A stretch of DNA of 64,000 nucleotides from Stackebrandtia nassauensis DSM 44728 (GCF_000024545.1 NC_013947.1:2480001-2544000), one strand, 5' to 3'; positions 16,556 to 29,795 are shown, counted from the stretch's first letter. Notes: generated by a model from the sequence alone, not told the origin. Translations and numbers: made by a program.

Positions 16556-16570
16556 TCTCGTGTCCTCTCC

Positions 16571-17779
16571 TCAGCAGGGATCGACGATCGGTTCGTCGGA
16601 ACCGGTGTCCAGCCAGGCGTCCGAGACATAGCCACCGCCCGGCAGCCGGTCCCACACGTCGGAAGTGTTGTCCCACGGGCCGGTCATCGTGTCGCCCCGG
16701 ACATAGCACTCCAGCTCCACCTCGGTGTCGTGCGCGATGGTGCGCAACACAGTGGCGTTGGCCTTGGGTTCGGTGCGGACGTTGACCACCCCGTCCGGGT
16801 TGTGGGCCCGGCCGGTGGTCGTGCCGCTGCCGGGACCGTAGTTGGTCAGGCAGCAGTCGGAGTTGTAGATGTTGACGCCGTTGCGCGACGCCCAACCCCG
16901 GTACGCCTGCGACTGCTCGTGCCAGGTCCAGCCGCCGATCTCCTTGTTGTTCACCGTCACCGCGGTGTTGCCCTGCCACAGCGTCCAGTGGACGTGGTCG
17001 CCGTTGGCGCGGCCACCGCACGGCAGCTGTTCGCCGATGCGTCCGATGTAGGCATAAGCGCCCACTTTGGTGCCGTCGGCGACCGTCGTCTGGTTCCAGG
17101 TGTGGTAGTACCCGGTGGTCCAGCCGTTGTCGTGCTCGATCTCGATCAACGGGGTGCTGGTGCCGCAGTAGCGGTACAGGTAGCCGCCCGCCGCGGCGCG
17201 CACCTGTCCGTCGCCGCCGTAGAAGTCGATCGAGTTGTAGGGCCGGGAGGTGCCGGAGTTGCCGTGCACGCCCCAGTGCCGCCAGCCGCCCTGACCGTTG
17301 GCCCACGGCAGGGCCAGACCGGTGGGCGCCAGGGCGGTTCGGGGTTTCGCGGTGGCCGCCAGGACGTCGCGCTCTCCCTCGTCGCGGAGGATGTCGTCGG
17401 GCGCCTGCCGGGCAGCCTCGGCGAACTCCTCGGTCCCCTTCAGCGCCACCTCCCAGCCGTTCATGGTGCGCTGCGCGAAGAACAGCGCCGTGACCGGACT
17501 GGCGTGGCTGGAGGAGGGCACTTTCAGCACCGCGCCGCCGAAGGCCCACAGGCCGTCGGCGGAGGTGCGCTTGGTTTCCACCAGAGTGGACAGGTTGGCC
17601 GAGGTCGAGACCCCGTAGGAGTCGCGGGCCTCGTCGGCCTTCTCAGCGACCAGGGTGGCGGCCACCGTGTCCTTGAGATTCGGTGGTGCGGCGACAGCTG
17701 TCGAGCCGCCGCCCACCACCGTGATGGTTATGGCCGCAATGACCGCGGCGATGGTTTTGGGCAGGTTGAATCGTTCCAT
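16571..17779 (-). CDS. Secreted M23 metallopeptidase with SH3-like tail
   Basis: A 402-residue exported protein. It has a signal peptide (about residues 1-30, ending AVAAPP), a charged linker, and a LasA/beta-lytic-type M23 domain at about 165-320. Zinc ligands are expected at the His of WGVHGNSG, the Asp of SIDFYGGDG and the HVH of GDHVHWTLW. Conserved Cys residues (YRYCGTS, QLPCGGR, DCC) suggest disulfides. The last 80 residues resemble a bacterial SH3 domain (DGVVNVRTEPKANATVLRTI). It likely cleaves peptidoglycan cross-links or glycyl bonds outside the cell. The ATG follows a GGAGG site. It is a paralogue of the next gene. Confidence 0.88.
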   Translation of the reverse strand: MERFNLPKTIAAVIAAITITVVGGGSTAVAAPPNLKDTVAATLVAEKADEARDSYGVSTSANLSTLVETKRTSADGLWAFGGAVLKVPSSSHASPVTALFFAQRTMNGWEVALKGTEEFAEAARQAPDDILRDEGERDVLAATAKPRTALAPTGLALPWANGQGGWRHWGVHGNSGTSRPYNSIDFYGGDGQVRAAAGGYLYRYCGTSTPLIEIEHDNGWTTGYYHTWNQTTVADGTKVGAYAYIGRIGEQLPCGGRANGDHVHWTLWQGNTAVTVNNKEIGGWTWHEQSQAYRGWASRNGVNIYNSDCCLTNYGPGSGTTTGRAHNPDGVVNVRTEPKANATVLRTIAHDTEVELECYVRGDTMTGPWDNTSDVWDRLPGGGYVSDAWLDTGSDEPIVDPC

Positions 17780-17893
17780 GTCGGGCCTCCATGGATCTCG
17801 GGCGAAACACCGATCAGAGCATTGAAATATGCAAATTGATTGGTGAGTGTGCCGAGGCTATCCGGAGGTCCAATCGGGTGCAAGCCGGTACAT

Positions 17894-17915
17894 TTCACTT
17901 AATTTGATAAGTGAA
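17894..17915. promoter_or_regulatory. AT-rich inverted repeat between the M23 genes
   Basis: TTCACTTA and TAAGTGAA are perfect 8-bp arms around six bases. The repeat lies 29 bp past the end of the upstream M23 gene and about 115 bp before the start of the other. Its low GC makes an operator more likely than a terminator. Confidence 0.35.
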
Positions 17916-17943
17916 TTACCTGCTAGCACCCGACAACGTCCAT

Positions 17944-18915
17944 CTACTGTTGACTCGGCCCGTGATTGGTCAGGCAGCAGTCCGAATTGTATATCTGCTC
18001 GCCGTCACGCTCCGCCCAACCCTTGTACGCCTCGGGCTCCTCGCGCCAGGTCCAGCCGCCGATGTCCTTGCCGTCGACACCGACCGGCTCCCCGCCGCTC
18101 CACAGGGTCCAGTGGACGTGATCACCGTTGGCACTGCCGCCGCACGGCAGCTGCTCACCGATGCGTCCGATGTAGTCGTACGCGGCGACCTGGGCACCGT
18201 CAGTGACGTCGGTCTGCTCGACCGTGTGGTAGTAGCCGGTGGTCCAGCCGTTGCCGTGCTCCACTTCGATCAGCGGAGTGTCGGTGCCGCAGTAGCGATA
18301 CAGGTAACCACCCGCCGAGGCGCGCACCTGTCCGTCGCCGCCGTAGAAGTCGATCGAGTTGTACGGCCGCGAGGTGCCGGAGTTGCCGTGCACGCCCCAG
18401 TGCCGCCAGTCGCCCTGCCCTTGCGCCCACGGCAGCGCCAGCCCGGTGGGCTCGCGCTGGTCGTACGGCCGGGCGGCGGGCTTGGCGGTGGCGGCCAGCG
18501 CCTTGCGCTCACCCTCGTCGATGAGGATCTCGCCGGGAGCCTGCCGGGCGGCCTCGGCGAACTCCCTGGTCCCCTTCAGCGCCACCTGCCAGCCGTCGCC
18601 GCCGTCGCGGGCGAAGAACAGCGATGTGACCGGCGAGGCGTGGCTGTCCTTGGGAACCAGGAACACCCCGCCCCCGAAGACCCACTCGCCGTCGGCGGAG
18701 GTGCGTTTGGGTTCCACGAGCGTCTCCAGACCGGCCTCGGTGGACAGACCGTAGGCGGTGCGCGCCTGATCGGCCTTGGCGTCCATGAGGGCGTCGGCGA
18801 CCGCCTTCTTGACGTCGGCGTCGTCGGCGAGGGCGACACTCGCGCCCCAGCCGGTGAGCGCCAACGCGAAAACGGTTCCGCAGGCAAGCAGTGTCCGGTA
18901 CTTACCGCGTTTCAT
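17944..18915 (-). CDS. Secreted M23 metallopeptidase, paralogue without SH3
   Basis: A 323-residue paralogue of the preceding peptidase, sharing long identical stretches through the catalytic domain (HWGVHGNSGTSRPYNSIDFY and GDHVHWTLW) and the same Cys pattern. It has a signal peptide (about 1-30, SVALADD). It ends shortly after the shared DCCLTN motif and has no SH3 domain. The ATG at 18915 has a GGAGG site; the longer frame to 19005 would disrupt the signal peptide. The pair probably arose by tandem duplication followed by loss or gain of the C-terminal domain. Confidence 0.88.
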   Translation of the reverse strand: MKRGKYRTLLACGTVFALALTGWGASVALADDADVKKAVADALMDAKADQARTAYGLSTEAGLETLVEPKRTSADGEWVFGGGVFLVPKDSHASPVTSLFFARDGGDGWQVALKGTREFAEAARQAPGEILIDEGERKALAATAKPAARPYDQREPTGLALPWAQGQGDWRHWGVHGNSGTSRPYNSIDFYGGDGQVRASAGGYLYRYCGTDTPLIEVEHGNGWTTGYYHTVEQTDVTDGAQVAAYDYIGRIGEQLPCGGSANGDHVHWTLWSGGEPVGVDGKDIGGWTWREEPEAYKGWAERDGEQIYNSDCCLTNHGPSQQ

Positions 18916-19051
18916 ATTGGGCCTCCAAGATGGATGTGAAGTCCGTCCGAAGTCGAATCCTAGATGCCGGACGGCCACCGAAGGGTAGCGATGGCGGAGG
19001 CCCAATACAATATTACGTATTTCAGTTAATCAATATACAAATCGCCACGAA

Positions 19052-20011
19052 TCACCATTCCCACCCTATGCCCAGTGCGCCGGGCTCCACGTGGGATTGC
19101 GAGATCTGGGCGGTCAGCCAGCTGTTGAGTGACACGTCCCCGGTCTCGCGCATCTCGGTGCTGAGTCGGGACTGCGCGAACCGGAAGATCCGGCGCGGCA
19201 ACAGATCCGGGTCGAACCGCACCTGAAGCGTGTAGTGCTCGACCGGATAGCGGAAACCGTGTCCGTAGCATTTGGCCGGTTCTCCGGTGCCGTCGGCGAT
19301 CTCGAACTCGAACAGATGCGTGTCCCCCTGGTCGAGGGTCGCTCCGAACAGGATCTCGGCGAGCATGACCGGCTCGCGCGAGTGCCGCACCACCCGCCCC
19401 ACGACACAGTCGCGGTGGGCGATGACGCGCACGGCGTCCACATCGCAGCCCGGGTCGCCCCGGAACAGCGCGATATGCCGGTCCACATTATTGCGACGCG
19501 CGCGCACCAGCATCGTGATCCGGTGCCCCGCGTCGCGTCCCTTCGCGTCGATGGTCGCGGTGACCTGCTGGGTCACCACGTCAAGATGATGTTCGCGTGC
19601 GGCCGGAAGCCGGTCGCACAGCTCCTTCATGGCCGGTCCGCCGCCGATGACGGCCTCGGGACGGCGCTGCTGCACCCGCAGGCTGCGGGGACCCCGGGCG
19701 CGCCGCGGACCGAGCAGAGATCGCAGGCTGTCGTGAGGCAGCTGCAGGATCTCCTCCAAAGCGGCGACGGCTTCCAGGGATTTGGGGTGTTCGGGCTGCG
19801 TGCGCCCGTGTTGCCAATAACTGAGGGATGTTGTCGAAACATTGAGGTCGCGGGCCAGAAGCCGGTGCCGCAACCGGTCGAGGCCGAGGCCCCGGGCGTG
19901 GATGGCGGCACGAAGAGCGGCGTGAAACGGTCCCTGCGCCAAGGCAGTGGCGACATCGGGGTCGGTGATCTCGGGACGAGAATCCACTGATTTGTTTGGC
20001 ATGCTTGACAT
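19052..20011 (-). CDS. XRE-type helix-turn-helix regulator
   Basis: A 319-residue protein with an N-terminal helix-turn-helix (about residues 40-95: [20 protein letters not shown], with a following GRTQPEHP), typical of actinobacterial XRE-like regulators. The C-terminal 220 residues form an unrecognised domain rich in beta-type hydrophobic patterns and in Arg, His and Cys ([37 protein letters not shown]), which could sense a ligand or be an effector region. The ATG at 20011 is chosen; a second ATG 9 bp later is equally possible. It is divergent from the cysteine desulfurase gene and faces the M23 genes, which it might control. Confidence 0.75.
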   Translation of the reverse strand: MSSMPNKSVDSRPEITDPDVATALAQGPFHAALRAAIHARGLGLDRLRHRLLARDLNVSTTSLSYWQHGRTQPEHPKSLEAVAALEEILQLPHDSLRSLLGPRRARGPRSLRVQQRRPEAVIGGGPAMKELCDRLPAAREHHLDVVTQQVTATIDAKGRDAGHRITMLVRARRNNVDRHIALFRGDPGCDVDAVRVIAHRDCVVGRVVRHSREPVMLAEILFGATLDQGDTHLFEFEIADGTGEPAKCYGHGFRYPVEHYTLQVRFDPDLLPRRIFRFAQSRLSTEMRETGDVSLNSWLTAQISQSHVEPGALGIGWEW

Positions 20012-20057
20012 CTTGGCCTGTTCGGCGGCTGTAGGCAAGATATGGATCGCGACCGAA

Positions 20058-20063
20058 TACGCT
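20058..20063 (+). promoter_or_regulatory. -10 box for leaderless cysteine desulfurase mRNA
   Basis: TACGCT lies 9 nt before the ATG at 20073 and no ribosome site is present. Confidence 0.45.
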
Positions 20064-20072
20064 AAACCCGAC

Positions 20073-21236
20073 ATGACTTACCTTGACCACGCCGCGACCA
20101 CGCCCATGCTGCCGCGGGCACGGGACGCCTATCTCGAGGCGGCCACCCAGATCGGCAACCCCTCCTCACTGCACGCCTCGGGGCGGACAGCCCGGCGCCG
20201 GGTCGAGGAGGCCCGCGAACTCATCGCCGACCGGCTCGGCGCGGCACCCAGCGAGGTCGTGTTCACCGGCGGCGGCACCGAGAGCGACAACCTGGCGCTG
20301 AAGGGCCAGTTCTGGGCCCGCCGCGACGCCGAACCGTCCCGCACCCGGATCCTGGCCGCCGAGACCGAGCACCACGCCGTGGTCGACGTCGTGCGCTGGC
20401 TGGTCGAACACGAAGGCGCCGAAGCGATCTGGCTGCCGGTGGACCACACCGGAAGGCTCGCCGAGGAGCGGGTCGCCGAAGCCCTCGAACAACACGGCGA
20501 CGAGATCGCGTTGGCCACCGTCATGTGGGCCAACAACGAGGTCGGCACCGTCCAGCCCGTCGTCGAGATCGCCGCGGCCGCGGCGGCGGCCGGGGTGCCC
20601 TGTCACAGTGACGCGGTCCAGGCGGTGGCGCAACTGCCGGTGTCCTTCGCCGACACCGAACTGACCAGCCTGGCGCTGACCGGCCACAAACTCGGCGGCC
20701 CCGCCGGGGTCGGCGCGCTGCTGCTGCGCCGCGACGCCGTGTGCGTCCCGCTGCTGCACGGCGGCGGCCAGGAACGCGAGGTCCGCTCCGGCACCGTCGA
20801 CGTCGCCGGGATCGTGTCCTTCGCGGCCGCCGTCGACGTGTCGGTCACCGGCCAGGAGGAGACCGCCAAGCACCTCACCAAACTGCGCGACGACCTCATC
20901 GCGCGCGTCCGCGCCGCCATCCCCGACGCCGTCCTCAACGGCGACCCCGACAACCGGCTGCCCGGCAACGCGCACTTCTCGTTCCCCGGCTGCGAGGGCG
21001 ACGCGCTGTTGATGCTGCTGGACGCCGCGGGCGTCGAGTGCGCCACCGGCTCGGCCTGCTCGGCCGGGGTCGCGCAGCCGTCGCACGTGCTGCTGGCGAT
21101 GGGCCACGACGAACGCCTGGCCCGCTCCTCGCTGCGCTTCACCCTCGGCCACACCTCCACGACCGCCGACGTGGACGCCCTGATCGCGGCCCTGCCCGGC
21201 GCGGTGGAACGCGCTCGCACCGCCGGACTGTCCTAA
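20073..21236 (+). CDS. Cysteine desulfurase (NifS/IscS family)
   Basis: A 387-residue class V PLP enzyme that takes sulfur from cysteine as a persulfide. It starts [11 protein letters not shown]. The PLP lysine is Lys206 in LTGHKLGG, and the persulfide cysteine is Cys329 in ATGSACSAG. The length is normal. It lies 1.5 kb before mnmA, which needs exactly this sulfur for tRNA 2-thiouridine, and no iscU-like scaffold gene is adjacent, so tRNA thiolation is a likely use. The ATG at 20073 is set by the family N-terminus and the -10 box. Its stop overlaps the region where the convergent tetR coding domain ends. Confidence 0.93.
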   Translation: MTYLDHAATTPMLPRARDAYLEAATQIGNPSSLHASGRTARRRVEEARELIADRLGAAPSEVVFTGGGTESDNLALKGQFWARRDAEPSRTRILAAETEHHAVVDVVRWLVEHEGAEAIWLPVDHTGRLAEERVAEALEQHGDEIALATVMWANNEVGTVQPVVEIAAAAAAAGVPCHSDAVQAVAQLPVSFADTELTSLALTGHKLGGPAGVGALLLRRDAVCVPLLHGGGQEREVRSGTVDVAGIVSFAAAVDVSVTGQEETAKHLTKLRDDLIARVRAAIPDAVLNGDPDNRLPGNAHFSFPGCEGDALLMLLDAAGVECATGSACSAGVAQPSHVLLAMGHDERLARSSLRFTLGHTSTTADVDALIAALPGAVERARTAGLS

Positions 21237-21806
21237 CGACAGCGAGGTACCGGAGCCGACCCCGCGCAGCAGCGTGTCCACCACCCGGGTGGCCAGTTCG
21301 TTGGCGTCGGCGGTGTCCTCGTCGATGACCTCGTGGATCAGCGCGTAGTACACGCGCCGGGCCCAGTCCAGATCGACGTCCGGACGGATCACGCCGCTCT
21401 TCTGCGCGCGCCGCAACAGTTCCCGGCACTTCTCCGCCATTTTGGACTGGATCTCCAGGGTGGCGGCGTTGGGCGCGGCCTGACGGCTCACGTCGGGCAT
21501 GTCGATCTTGACCTCGAGGACCCGCGCGGTCACCTGGTACAGCGCCACCAGCGGCGGCGCCGTGTCGGCCCCGCCGGCGTCGACGGCGTCGTAGACCCGG
21601 CGGGCGGACCATTCCGCCATCGCCTCGATCATCGTCTCCCGGCTGGTGAAGCGCCGGTGCACCGTGGTGCGCGCGACCCCCGCGGCCTCGGCGACGTCGG
21701 CCATGGTCGCGGCGGGATTGGCGCTGAGCACCTTCTGCGCGGCGCACAGGATCTGCCGCTGCGTCCGTTCGGAGTCGGCGCGCAGCGCCCGCGGCGAATC
21801 AGGCAT
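20166..21806 (-). CDS. TetR-family regulator; frame runs on antisense to cysteine desulfurase
   Basis: The first 190 or so residues (21806 down to about 21235) are a normal TetR regulator: helix-turn-helix [20 protein letters not shown], then a ligand domain ending [12 protein letters not shown]. The frame then lacks a stop and runs about 1 kb through the antisense of the cysteine desulfurase gene to 20166, giving 546 codons whose last 350 are low-complexity antisense sequence. In another frame a TAG lies at 21233-21235, exactly where a normal TetR would end, so a small frameshift near 21240 may have removed the native stop. It is divergent from an SDR gene across a strong palindrome, its likely operator. 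Confidence 0.65.
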   Translation of the reverse strand: MPDSPRALRADSERTQRQILCAAQKVLSANPAATMADVAEAAGVARTTVHRRFTSRETMIEAMAEWSARRVYDAVDAGGADTAPPLVALYQVTARVLEVKIDMPDVSRQAAPNAATLEIQSKMAEKCRELLRRAQKSGVIRPDVDLDWARRVYYALIHEVIDEDTADANELATRVVDTLLRGVGSGTSLSLGQSGGASAFHRAGQGRDQGVHVGGRGGVAEGEAQRGAGQAFVVAHRQQHVRRLRDPGRAGRAGGALDARGVQQHQQRVALAAGEREVRVAGQPVVGVAVEDGVGDGGADARDEVVAQFGEVLGGLLLAGDRHVDGGREGHDPGDVDGAGADLAFLAAAVQQRDAHGVAAQQQRADPGGAAEFVAGQRQAGQFGVGEGHRQLRHRLDRVTVTGHPGRRRGRGDLDDGLDGADLVVGPHDGGQRDLVAVLFEGFGDPLLGEPSGVVHRQPDRFGAFVFDQPAHDVDHGVVLGLGGQDPGAGRFGVAAGPELALQRQVVALGAAAGEHDLAGCRAEPVGDEFAGLLDPAPGCPPRGVQ

Positions 21807-21866
21807 CGATGGTGGCCATCCCTTCGTGAACAGCAGTGAACACTACACCCGTGTTAAGTATGTCGC

Positions 21867-21896
21867 ATTACTTGCAACATTGCTGTTGCAAGTAAT
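21867..21896. promoter_or_regulatory. 30-bp TetR operator over the SDR promoter
   Basis: ATTACTTGCAAC is repeated inverted as GTTGCAAGTAAT around ATTGCT, with no mismatch. A possible promoter for the SDR gene, TTGCAA (21872-21877) and TAGGTT (21896-21901) spaced by 18 bp, lies within or at the edge of the site, so binding would block it. The adjacent TetR protein is the natural ligand. Confidence 0.7.
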
Positions 21897-21940
21897 AGGT
21901 TAACTGTATCGCACATGATCAAAATTGAAGGGACAGTTCC

Positions 21941-22723
21941 ATGGATCTGCAACTGAGCCGCAAGATCGCACTGGTCACCGGCGCCAGCCGGGGCATCGGA
22001 CTGGCCACCGTCCGCGCCCTGGAGGCCGAAGGCGTGCGCGTGGTCGCCGCCTCCCGCTCCATCTCCGACGGACTGCGCTCCACCGGCGCCATCACCATCC
22101 CGGCCGACCTGTCGCACCCCGACGCCCCGGCCGAGCTGGTCGCCGCGACCATCGAGAAACTGGGCGGCCTCGACATCCTCGTCAACAACGTCGGCGGCGG
22201 CGACGGCGCGCAGCTGGGCGGCCTGCTCGACTTCGACGACGCCACCTGGCGCGACACCTTCGAACTCAACTTCTTCGCCGCGATGCGCACCGCGCGCGCC
22301 GCGATGCCCGGCCTGCTGGCCAGCGGCGGCGTCATCGTCAACATCTCCTCGATCGGCGCCAAGGTCCCCGGCGGCAACCCGCTGCCCTACGCCAGCGCCA
22401 AGGCCGCGCTGGACGCGTTCGGCAAGTCGATGTCGGAGGAGTTCGGTCCGCGCGGCGTGCGCGTCAAGACCGTGTCCCCGGGGCCGGTGCGCACCGCGAT
22501 GTGGGAGTCGCCCGACGGCCACGGCGCCAAACTGGCCGAGTCGCTGGGCATCAGCCACGAGGCGCTGCTGCAGGCGATGCCCGGCCAGCTGGGCCTCACC
22601 ACCGGGCGGCTCGTCGAACCCGAGGAGGTCGCCGCGTTCGTCACCTACCTGACCTCGCCGCTGGCCGACAGCATCGTCGGCAGCGACCACCTCATCGACG
22701 CCGGAGCCGTCAAGTCGGTCTAG
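21941..22723 (+). CDS. Short-chain dehydrogenase/reductase
   Basis: A 260-residue classical SDR oxidoreductase with a Rossmann fold. The cofactor motif is TGASRGIG (about residues 13-20), followed by NNVGGG, the catalytic Ser in ISSIGAK, and YASAK (Tyr-x3-Lys). The substrate is unknown. It is divergent from the TetR gene with a 30-bp palindrome between, so it is probably repressed by TetR and induced by its substrate. The ATG follows an AAGGGA site. The next gene, mnmA, has its own promoter. Confidence 0.9.
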   Translation: MDLQLSRKIALVTGASRGIGLATVRALEAEGVRVVAASRSISDGLRSTGAITIPADLSHPDAPAELVAATIEKLGGLDILVNNVGGGDGAQLGGLLDFDDATWRDTFELNFFAAMRTARAAMPGLLASGGVIVNISSIGAKVPGGNPLPYASAKAALDAFGKSMSEEFGPRGVRVKTVSPGPVRTAMWESPDGHGAKLAESLGISHEALLQAMPGQLGLTTGRLVEPEEVAAFVTYLTSPLADSIVGSDHLIDAGAVKSV

Positions 22724-22770
22724 TTCGTGGGCCTGGCCATAGCGCCCGGATGTGATCGAGCGCAAATGGC

Positions 22771-22776
22771 TACCCT
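22771..22776 (+). promoter_or_regulatory. -10 box for leaderless mnmA mRNA
   Basis: TACCCT lies 6 nt before the GTG at 22783. Confidence 0.5.
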
Positions 22777-22782
22777 GGGGCG

Positions 22783-23878
22783 GTGACCTTGCGTGTATTG
22801 GCCGCCATGTCCGGCGGCGTCGACTCCGCGGTGGCCGCCGCCCGTGCCGTGGCGGACGGCCACGACGTCACCGGCGTGCACCTGGCCCTGTCCAGCAACC
22901 CGCAGACCTTCCGGTCCGGGGCCCGGGGCTGCTGCACGCTGGAGGACTCCCGCGACGCCCGCCGCGCCGCCGACGTCATCGGCATCCCCTTCTACGTGTG
23001 GGACATGGCCGAGCGGTTCCGCGAGGACGTCGTCGACGACTTCGTCGCCGAGTACGCCGCCGGGCGCACCCCCAACCCGTGCCTGCGCTGCAACGAGAAG
23101 ATCAAGTTCGCCGCCGTGCTCGACCGGGCGGTGGCGCTGGGCTTCGACGCCGTGGTCACCGGCCACCACGCCCGGCTCGCCGACGGAGTGCTGCGCCGCT
23201 CGGTCGACCTCGGCAAGGACCAGTCCTACGTGCTGGCGGTGCTCAACGCCGCCCAGCTGTCGCGGGCGGTCTTCCCGCTCGGCGACTCCACCAAGGACGA
23301 GGTGCGGGCCGAGGCCGCCCGCCGCGACCTCGCCGTGGCCGACAAACCCGACAGCCACGACATCTGCTTCATCGCCGACGGCGACACCCAGGGCTTCCTC
23401 AACCAGCGGCTGGGGTCCAAGACCGGTGACATCGTCGACGCCGCCTCCGGTGAGGTGCTGGGCTCCCACTCCGGCGCCCACCAGTTCACCATCGGGCAGC
23501 GCCACGGCCTGGGCATCGGCCGCCCCGCCGCCGACGGCAAGCCGCGCTACGTCCTGTCGATCACGCCGGTCGACAACACCGTGAAAGTCGGCCCCCGCGA
23601 GGCGCTCGACGTCCACGTCGTGCACGCCGACAGGCCAGTGTGGCTGGACGGCGTGGAGCGCGAGGGCCCGTTCGAGTGCCAGGTACAGCTGCGCGCCCAC
23701 GGCGAAGTGCACGACGCGACCGTCACCAGCGACGGTGACACCATCACCGCGCGGCTCCACAGCCCGGCCAAGGGCGTGGCGGCCGGTCAGGCACTGGTGG
23801 TGTACCAGCCCGACCCCGAGGGCGACATCGTGCTGGCCAGCGCCACCATCGCCCGCACCGAAGCGCTCGCGCCCGCCG

Positions 23879-23886
<8 letters not shown>
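22783..23886 (+). CDS. mnmA: tRNA 2-thiouridylase MnmA
   Basis: A 367-residue MnmA/TrmU. It thiolates the wobble uridine of Lys, Glu and Gln tRNAs in the cytosol. The PP-loop ATPase motif is [11 protein letters not shown] near the N-terminus. The catalytic cysteines are in [12 protein letters not shown] and [10 protein letters not shown]. The C-terminal beta-barrel contains [12 protein letters not shown]. The sulfur donor is probably the nearby cysteine desulfurase. The GTG start is set by the family N-terminus and the -10 box. The next gene overlaps its stop by 8 bp, showing translational coupling. Confidence 0.96.
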
Positions 23887-27288
<3,402 letters not shown>

Positions 27289-27606
27289 CTGATTACCCAC
27301 TTACCGAATTTCATCCATACGGATATTCAAGATTGCCATTTCCGCTGGGGGTGGCCTGCTCAAGCCGGTACATATGCGACGCCGGGGAATGAAACGACTT
27401 TCACTCCCCATTGGGCAATCGCTTGCCGCATCTTTGTGTCATCTTCTGAAAACCCTGTGCCCCACATTGCCCGTCACTTCAGAGATTGATACTCGTTGCC
27501 TATTACGGGAGGTTCAAGGTAGGACTAATGGTGCCGCTTCGATGCGGAGGCGGCCCGCCGAAGACCGTTATTGGTTGGCGCCGGTGACGACGTCGGGAGG
27601 GAATGA
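27289..27606. other. Intergenic region before the GGDEF-EAL gene
   Basis: This 318-bp gap is less GC-rich than its surroundings. I see no gene I can support. A 19-codon reading frame (27528-27587) with AGGA close before its ATG might be a leader peptide, but it is weak. No riboswitch or convincing -35/-10 pair was found. Confidence 0.4.
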
Positions 27607-29688
27607 ATGACGACGGCTTCACTGCGAAACACGGCCCCTACGCGCCGTCGTAGGGCGTTCATTGGATACGTGGCGGCGGTGATCGGGGTGGGCGGTGTCA
27701 CGACGGCGATCACGCTGTTGACGACACCACTGGTCTGGCACGGGCTTTCGACCGTGCCCGCCGCGGTGTGGTTGCTGGCCGCACTGGCTATCGGGGTGGA
27801 ACTGCGGCCGCTGTTGCCGCCTGGAGCCCGGTACTCGCAGGCGGCCATGATCTCGCTCAGCTTCATCATGGCGCTGCTGTTGATGTGGGGTTATCTTCCG
27901 GCACTGATCGTGCAGACCATCGTGACGATCCTCATCTTCACGCAACTGCGCGCCACCTCCTGGCGCATCGCCTTCAACGCGGCCCAGTTCGCGTTGGCGC
28001 TGACCGCCTCGCACCTGGTGCTGCTGGCCTTCGGCGTCTCCTCGACGACCCTCATCGACGAGGGCGCGGGACTCGGACCGCTGCTCTTGGCCGGGTTGGC
28101 CTGGTTCCTGACCAGCCACATGCTGGTCAGCATGGTGTGGGCGCTGCGCGAGGGCGTGTCCTGGGTCCGGATGCTGGTGCGTTCCTTCGGTCCCGAGGCG
28201 ATCGTGCACGCCGCGATGCTGGCGCTGGCACCGATTCTCGCGGTCGCCGCGACCTCCCAGACCTGGCTGGTGCTGTTGGCCTCGGTGCCGATCTACGCCG
28301 TGTACCGGATGGCCCGGCTGTCGGTCGACCGGGAACGGGTGGCCCTGTCCGACCAGCTGACCACCCTGCCCAACCGCAAGGGCTTCCAGGAGCTGGTGGA
28401 GGCAAACCTGCTGCGCTCCAAGGTGTCCGGGGCCAAACTCGCCGTCATGGTCTGCGACATCGACCGCTTCGCCGCGGTCAACAACTCGCTGGGCCACGAC
28501 GTCGGCGACCGACTGCTGTTGGAGCTGACCCGCAGATTCAGATCCTGCTTCGACCGTCCACATGAGGTCGTGGCGCGGATCGGCGGCGACGAGTTCGCGT
28601 TCCTGCTGGCCGAGATCCCCGGCGTCGAGTACGCCAAACGCCGCGCCGGTTGCCTGCAGTCGGCCCTCGGCGCCTCGGTGGTGCTCGACGAGGTGAGCCT
28701 CGACGTGTCCGGCGCCGTCGGCGTGGCCTGCTATCCCGACCACGGCGAGGACTTCGACGCGCTGTTCCGGCACGCCAACGTCGCCATGGCCGAGGCCAAG
28801 AAACGCGGCAGCGGCATCGCCGTCTACGCCCCCGAGTTCGACCACCACTCGCCGCAGCGGTTGGCGCTGCTGGGCGACCTGCGCCGGGCCCTGGACACCC
28901 CGGGCCTGCCCGGCGTCGAGCTGTACTACCAGCCGCAGGTCGACCTGAACACCGGCGAGGTCCTCGGCGTCGAGGCACTGCTGCGCTACCGGCACCCCGT
29001 ACAGGGCAGTGTGGACCCCGGCGACCTGATCGCGTTGGCCGAGCACAGTTCCGTGATGCGGCTGTTGACCTACCGGGTCATCGACGAGGCGGTCGGACAG
29101 CTGGCCCGCTGGCGGGCCGACGACCTGGAACTGCGGGCCGCGATCAACGTCAGCGTGCGCGACCTGCACGCCCCCGACTTCTGTGACTACCTCACCGAAC
29201 GGCTGGCGCACCACGAGATCCCGACCTCCCAGGTCCAGCTGGAGATCACCGAGAGCGCGCTGATGGCCGATCCCCGACGGGTCATCGCGACCCTGAAACG
29301 TCTGGAGGCCATGGGAATCGGGCTCAGCCTCGACGACTTCGGCACCGGCTTCTCGTCCATGAAACACCTGCGCAGCCTCCAGGTCTCCGAGGTCAAGATC
29401 GACAAGTCCTTTGTGCTCGGCATGAAGGAGGACCCGGACGCCGTCGCGATCGTCAAGTCGATCATCGAACTGGGCCGGGCGCTGAGCCTGCGGGTGGTGG
29501 CCGAGGGCATCGAGGACGAGGCCACCTGGCGGCACCTGGTCACACTGGGTTGCGACACCGGTCAGGGCTGGTTCCACGCCCGTCCGATGCCCGCCGAGGC
29601 GTTCGTCAGCTGGCTGCGCCGCTACCAGCCGCCGCCACCGCCGCGCAAGATACGCGACGCTCCGGCCCCGGTGGCGAAACTCGCCTGA
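27607..29688 (+). CDS. Membrane GGDEF-EAL cyclic-di-GMP protein
   Basis: A 693-residue protein with five or six transmembrane helices (residues about 18-215), then GGDEF (IGGDEF at about 325-330) and EAL (VEALLR at about 455-460) domains. Both look active: the GGDEF half keeps its metal- and GTP-binding motif (CDIDRFAAVNN, GGDEFAF), and the EAL half keeps EITESAL, DDFGTGFSS, KIDKSF and VAEGIED. There is no clear RxxD inhibition site before GGDEF. It could both make and break cyclic di-GMP. The GGAGGGA site precedes the ATG. The position between ligA and gatC matches the order I know from Streptomyces. Confidence 0.92.
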   Translation: MTTASLRNTAPTRRRRAFIGYVAAVIGVGGVTTAITLLTTPLVWHGLSTVPAAVWLLAALAIGVELRPLLPPGARYSQAAMISLSFIMALLLMWGYLPALIVQTIVTILIFTQLRATSWRIAFNAAQFALALTASHLVLLAFGVSSTTLIDEGAGLGPLLLAGLAWFLTSHMLVSMVWALREGVSWVRMLVRSFGPEAIVHAAMLALAPILAVAATSQTWLVLLASVPIYAVYRMARLSVDRERVALSDQLTTLPNRKGFQELVEANLLRSKVSGAKLAVMVCDIDRFAAVNNSLGHDVGDRLLLELTRRFRSCFDRPHEVVARIGGDEFAFLLAEIPGVEYAKRRAGCLQSALGASVVLDEVSLDVSGAVGVACYPDHGEDFDALFRHANVAMAEAKKRGSGIAVYAPEFDHHSPQRLALLGDLRRALDTPGLPGVELYYQPQVDLNTGEVLGVEALLRYRHPVQGSVDPGDLIALAEHSSVMRLLTYRVIDEAVGQLARWRADDLELRAAINVSVRDLHAPDFCDYLTERLAHHEIPTSQVQLEITESALMADPRRVIATLKRLEAMGIGLSLDDFGTGFSSMKHLRSLQVSEVKIDKSFVLGMKEDPDAVAIVKSIIELGRALSLRVVAEGIEDEATWRHLVTLGCDTGQGWFHARPMPAEAFVSWLRRYQPPPPPRKIRDAPAPVAKLA

Positions 29689-29795
29689 GCCGGGTCGCGA
29701 AACATGCCTGACCCATACCGGTTTGCACTGCGTAATCACTGCTCCTTAGACTCGACCGGTCTCAAAAGTTTCGCGATATTTCAAAGGACAAGCCG

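Noticed and set aside
27374-27610. 78-codon frame before the GGDEF-EAL gene
   Set aside because: No ribosome site, no domain, odd codon use, and overlap with the next gene start.
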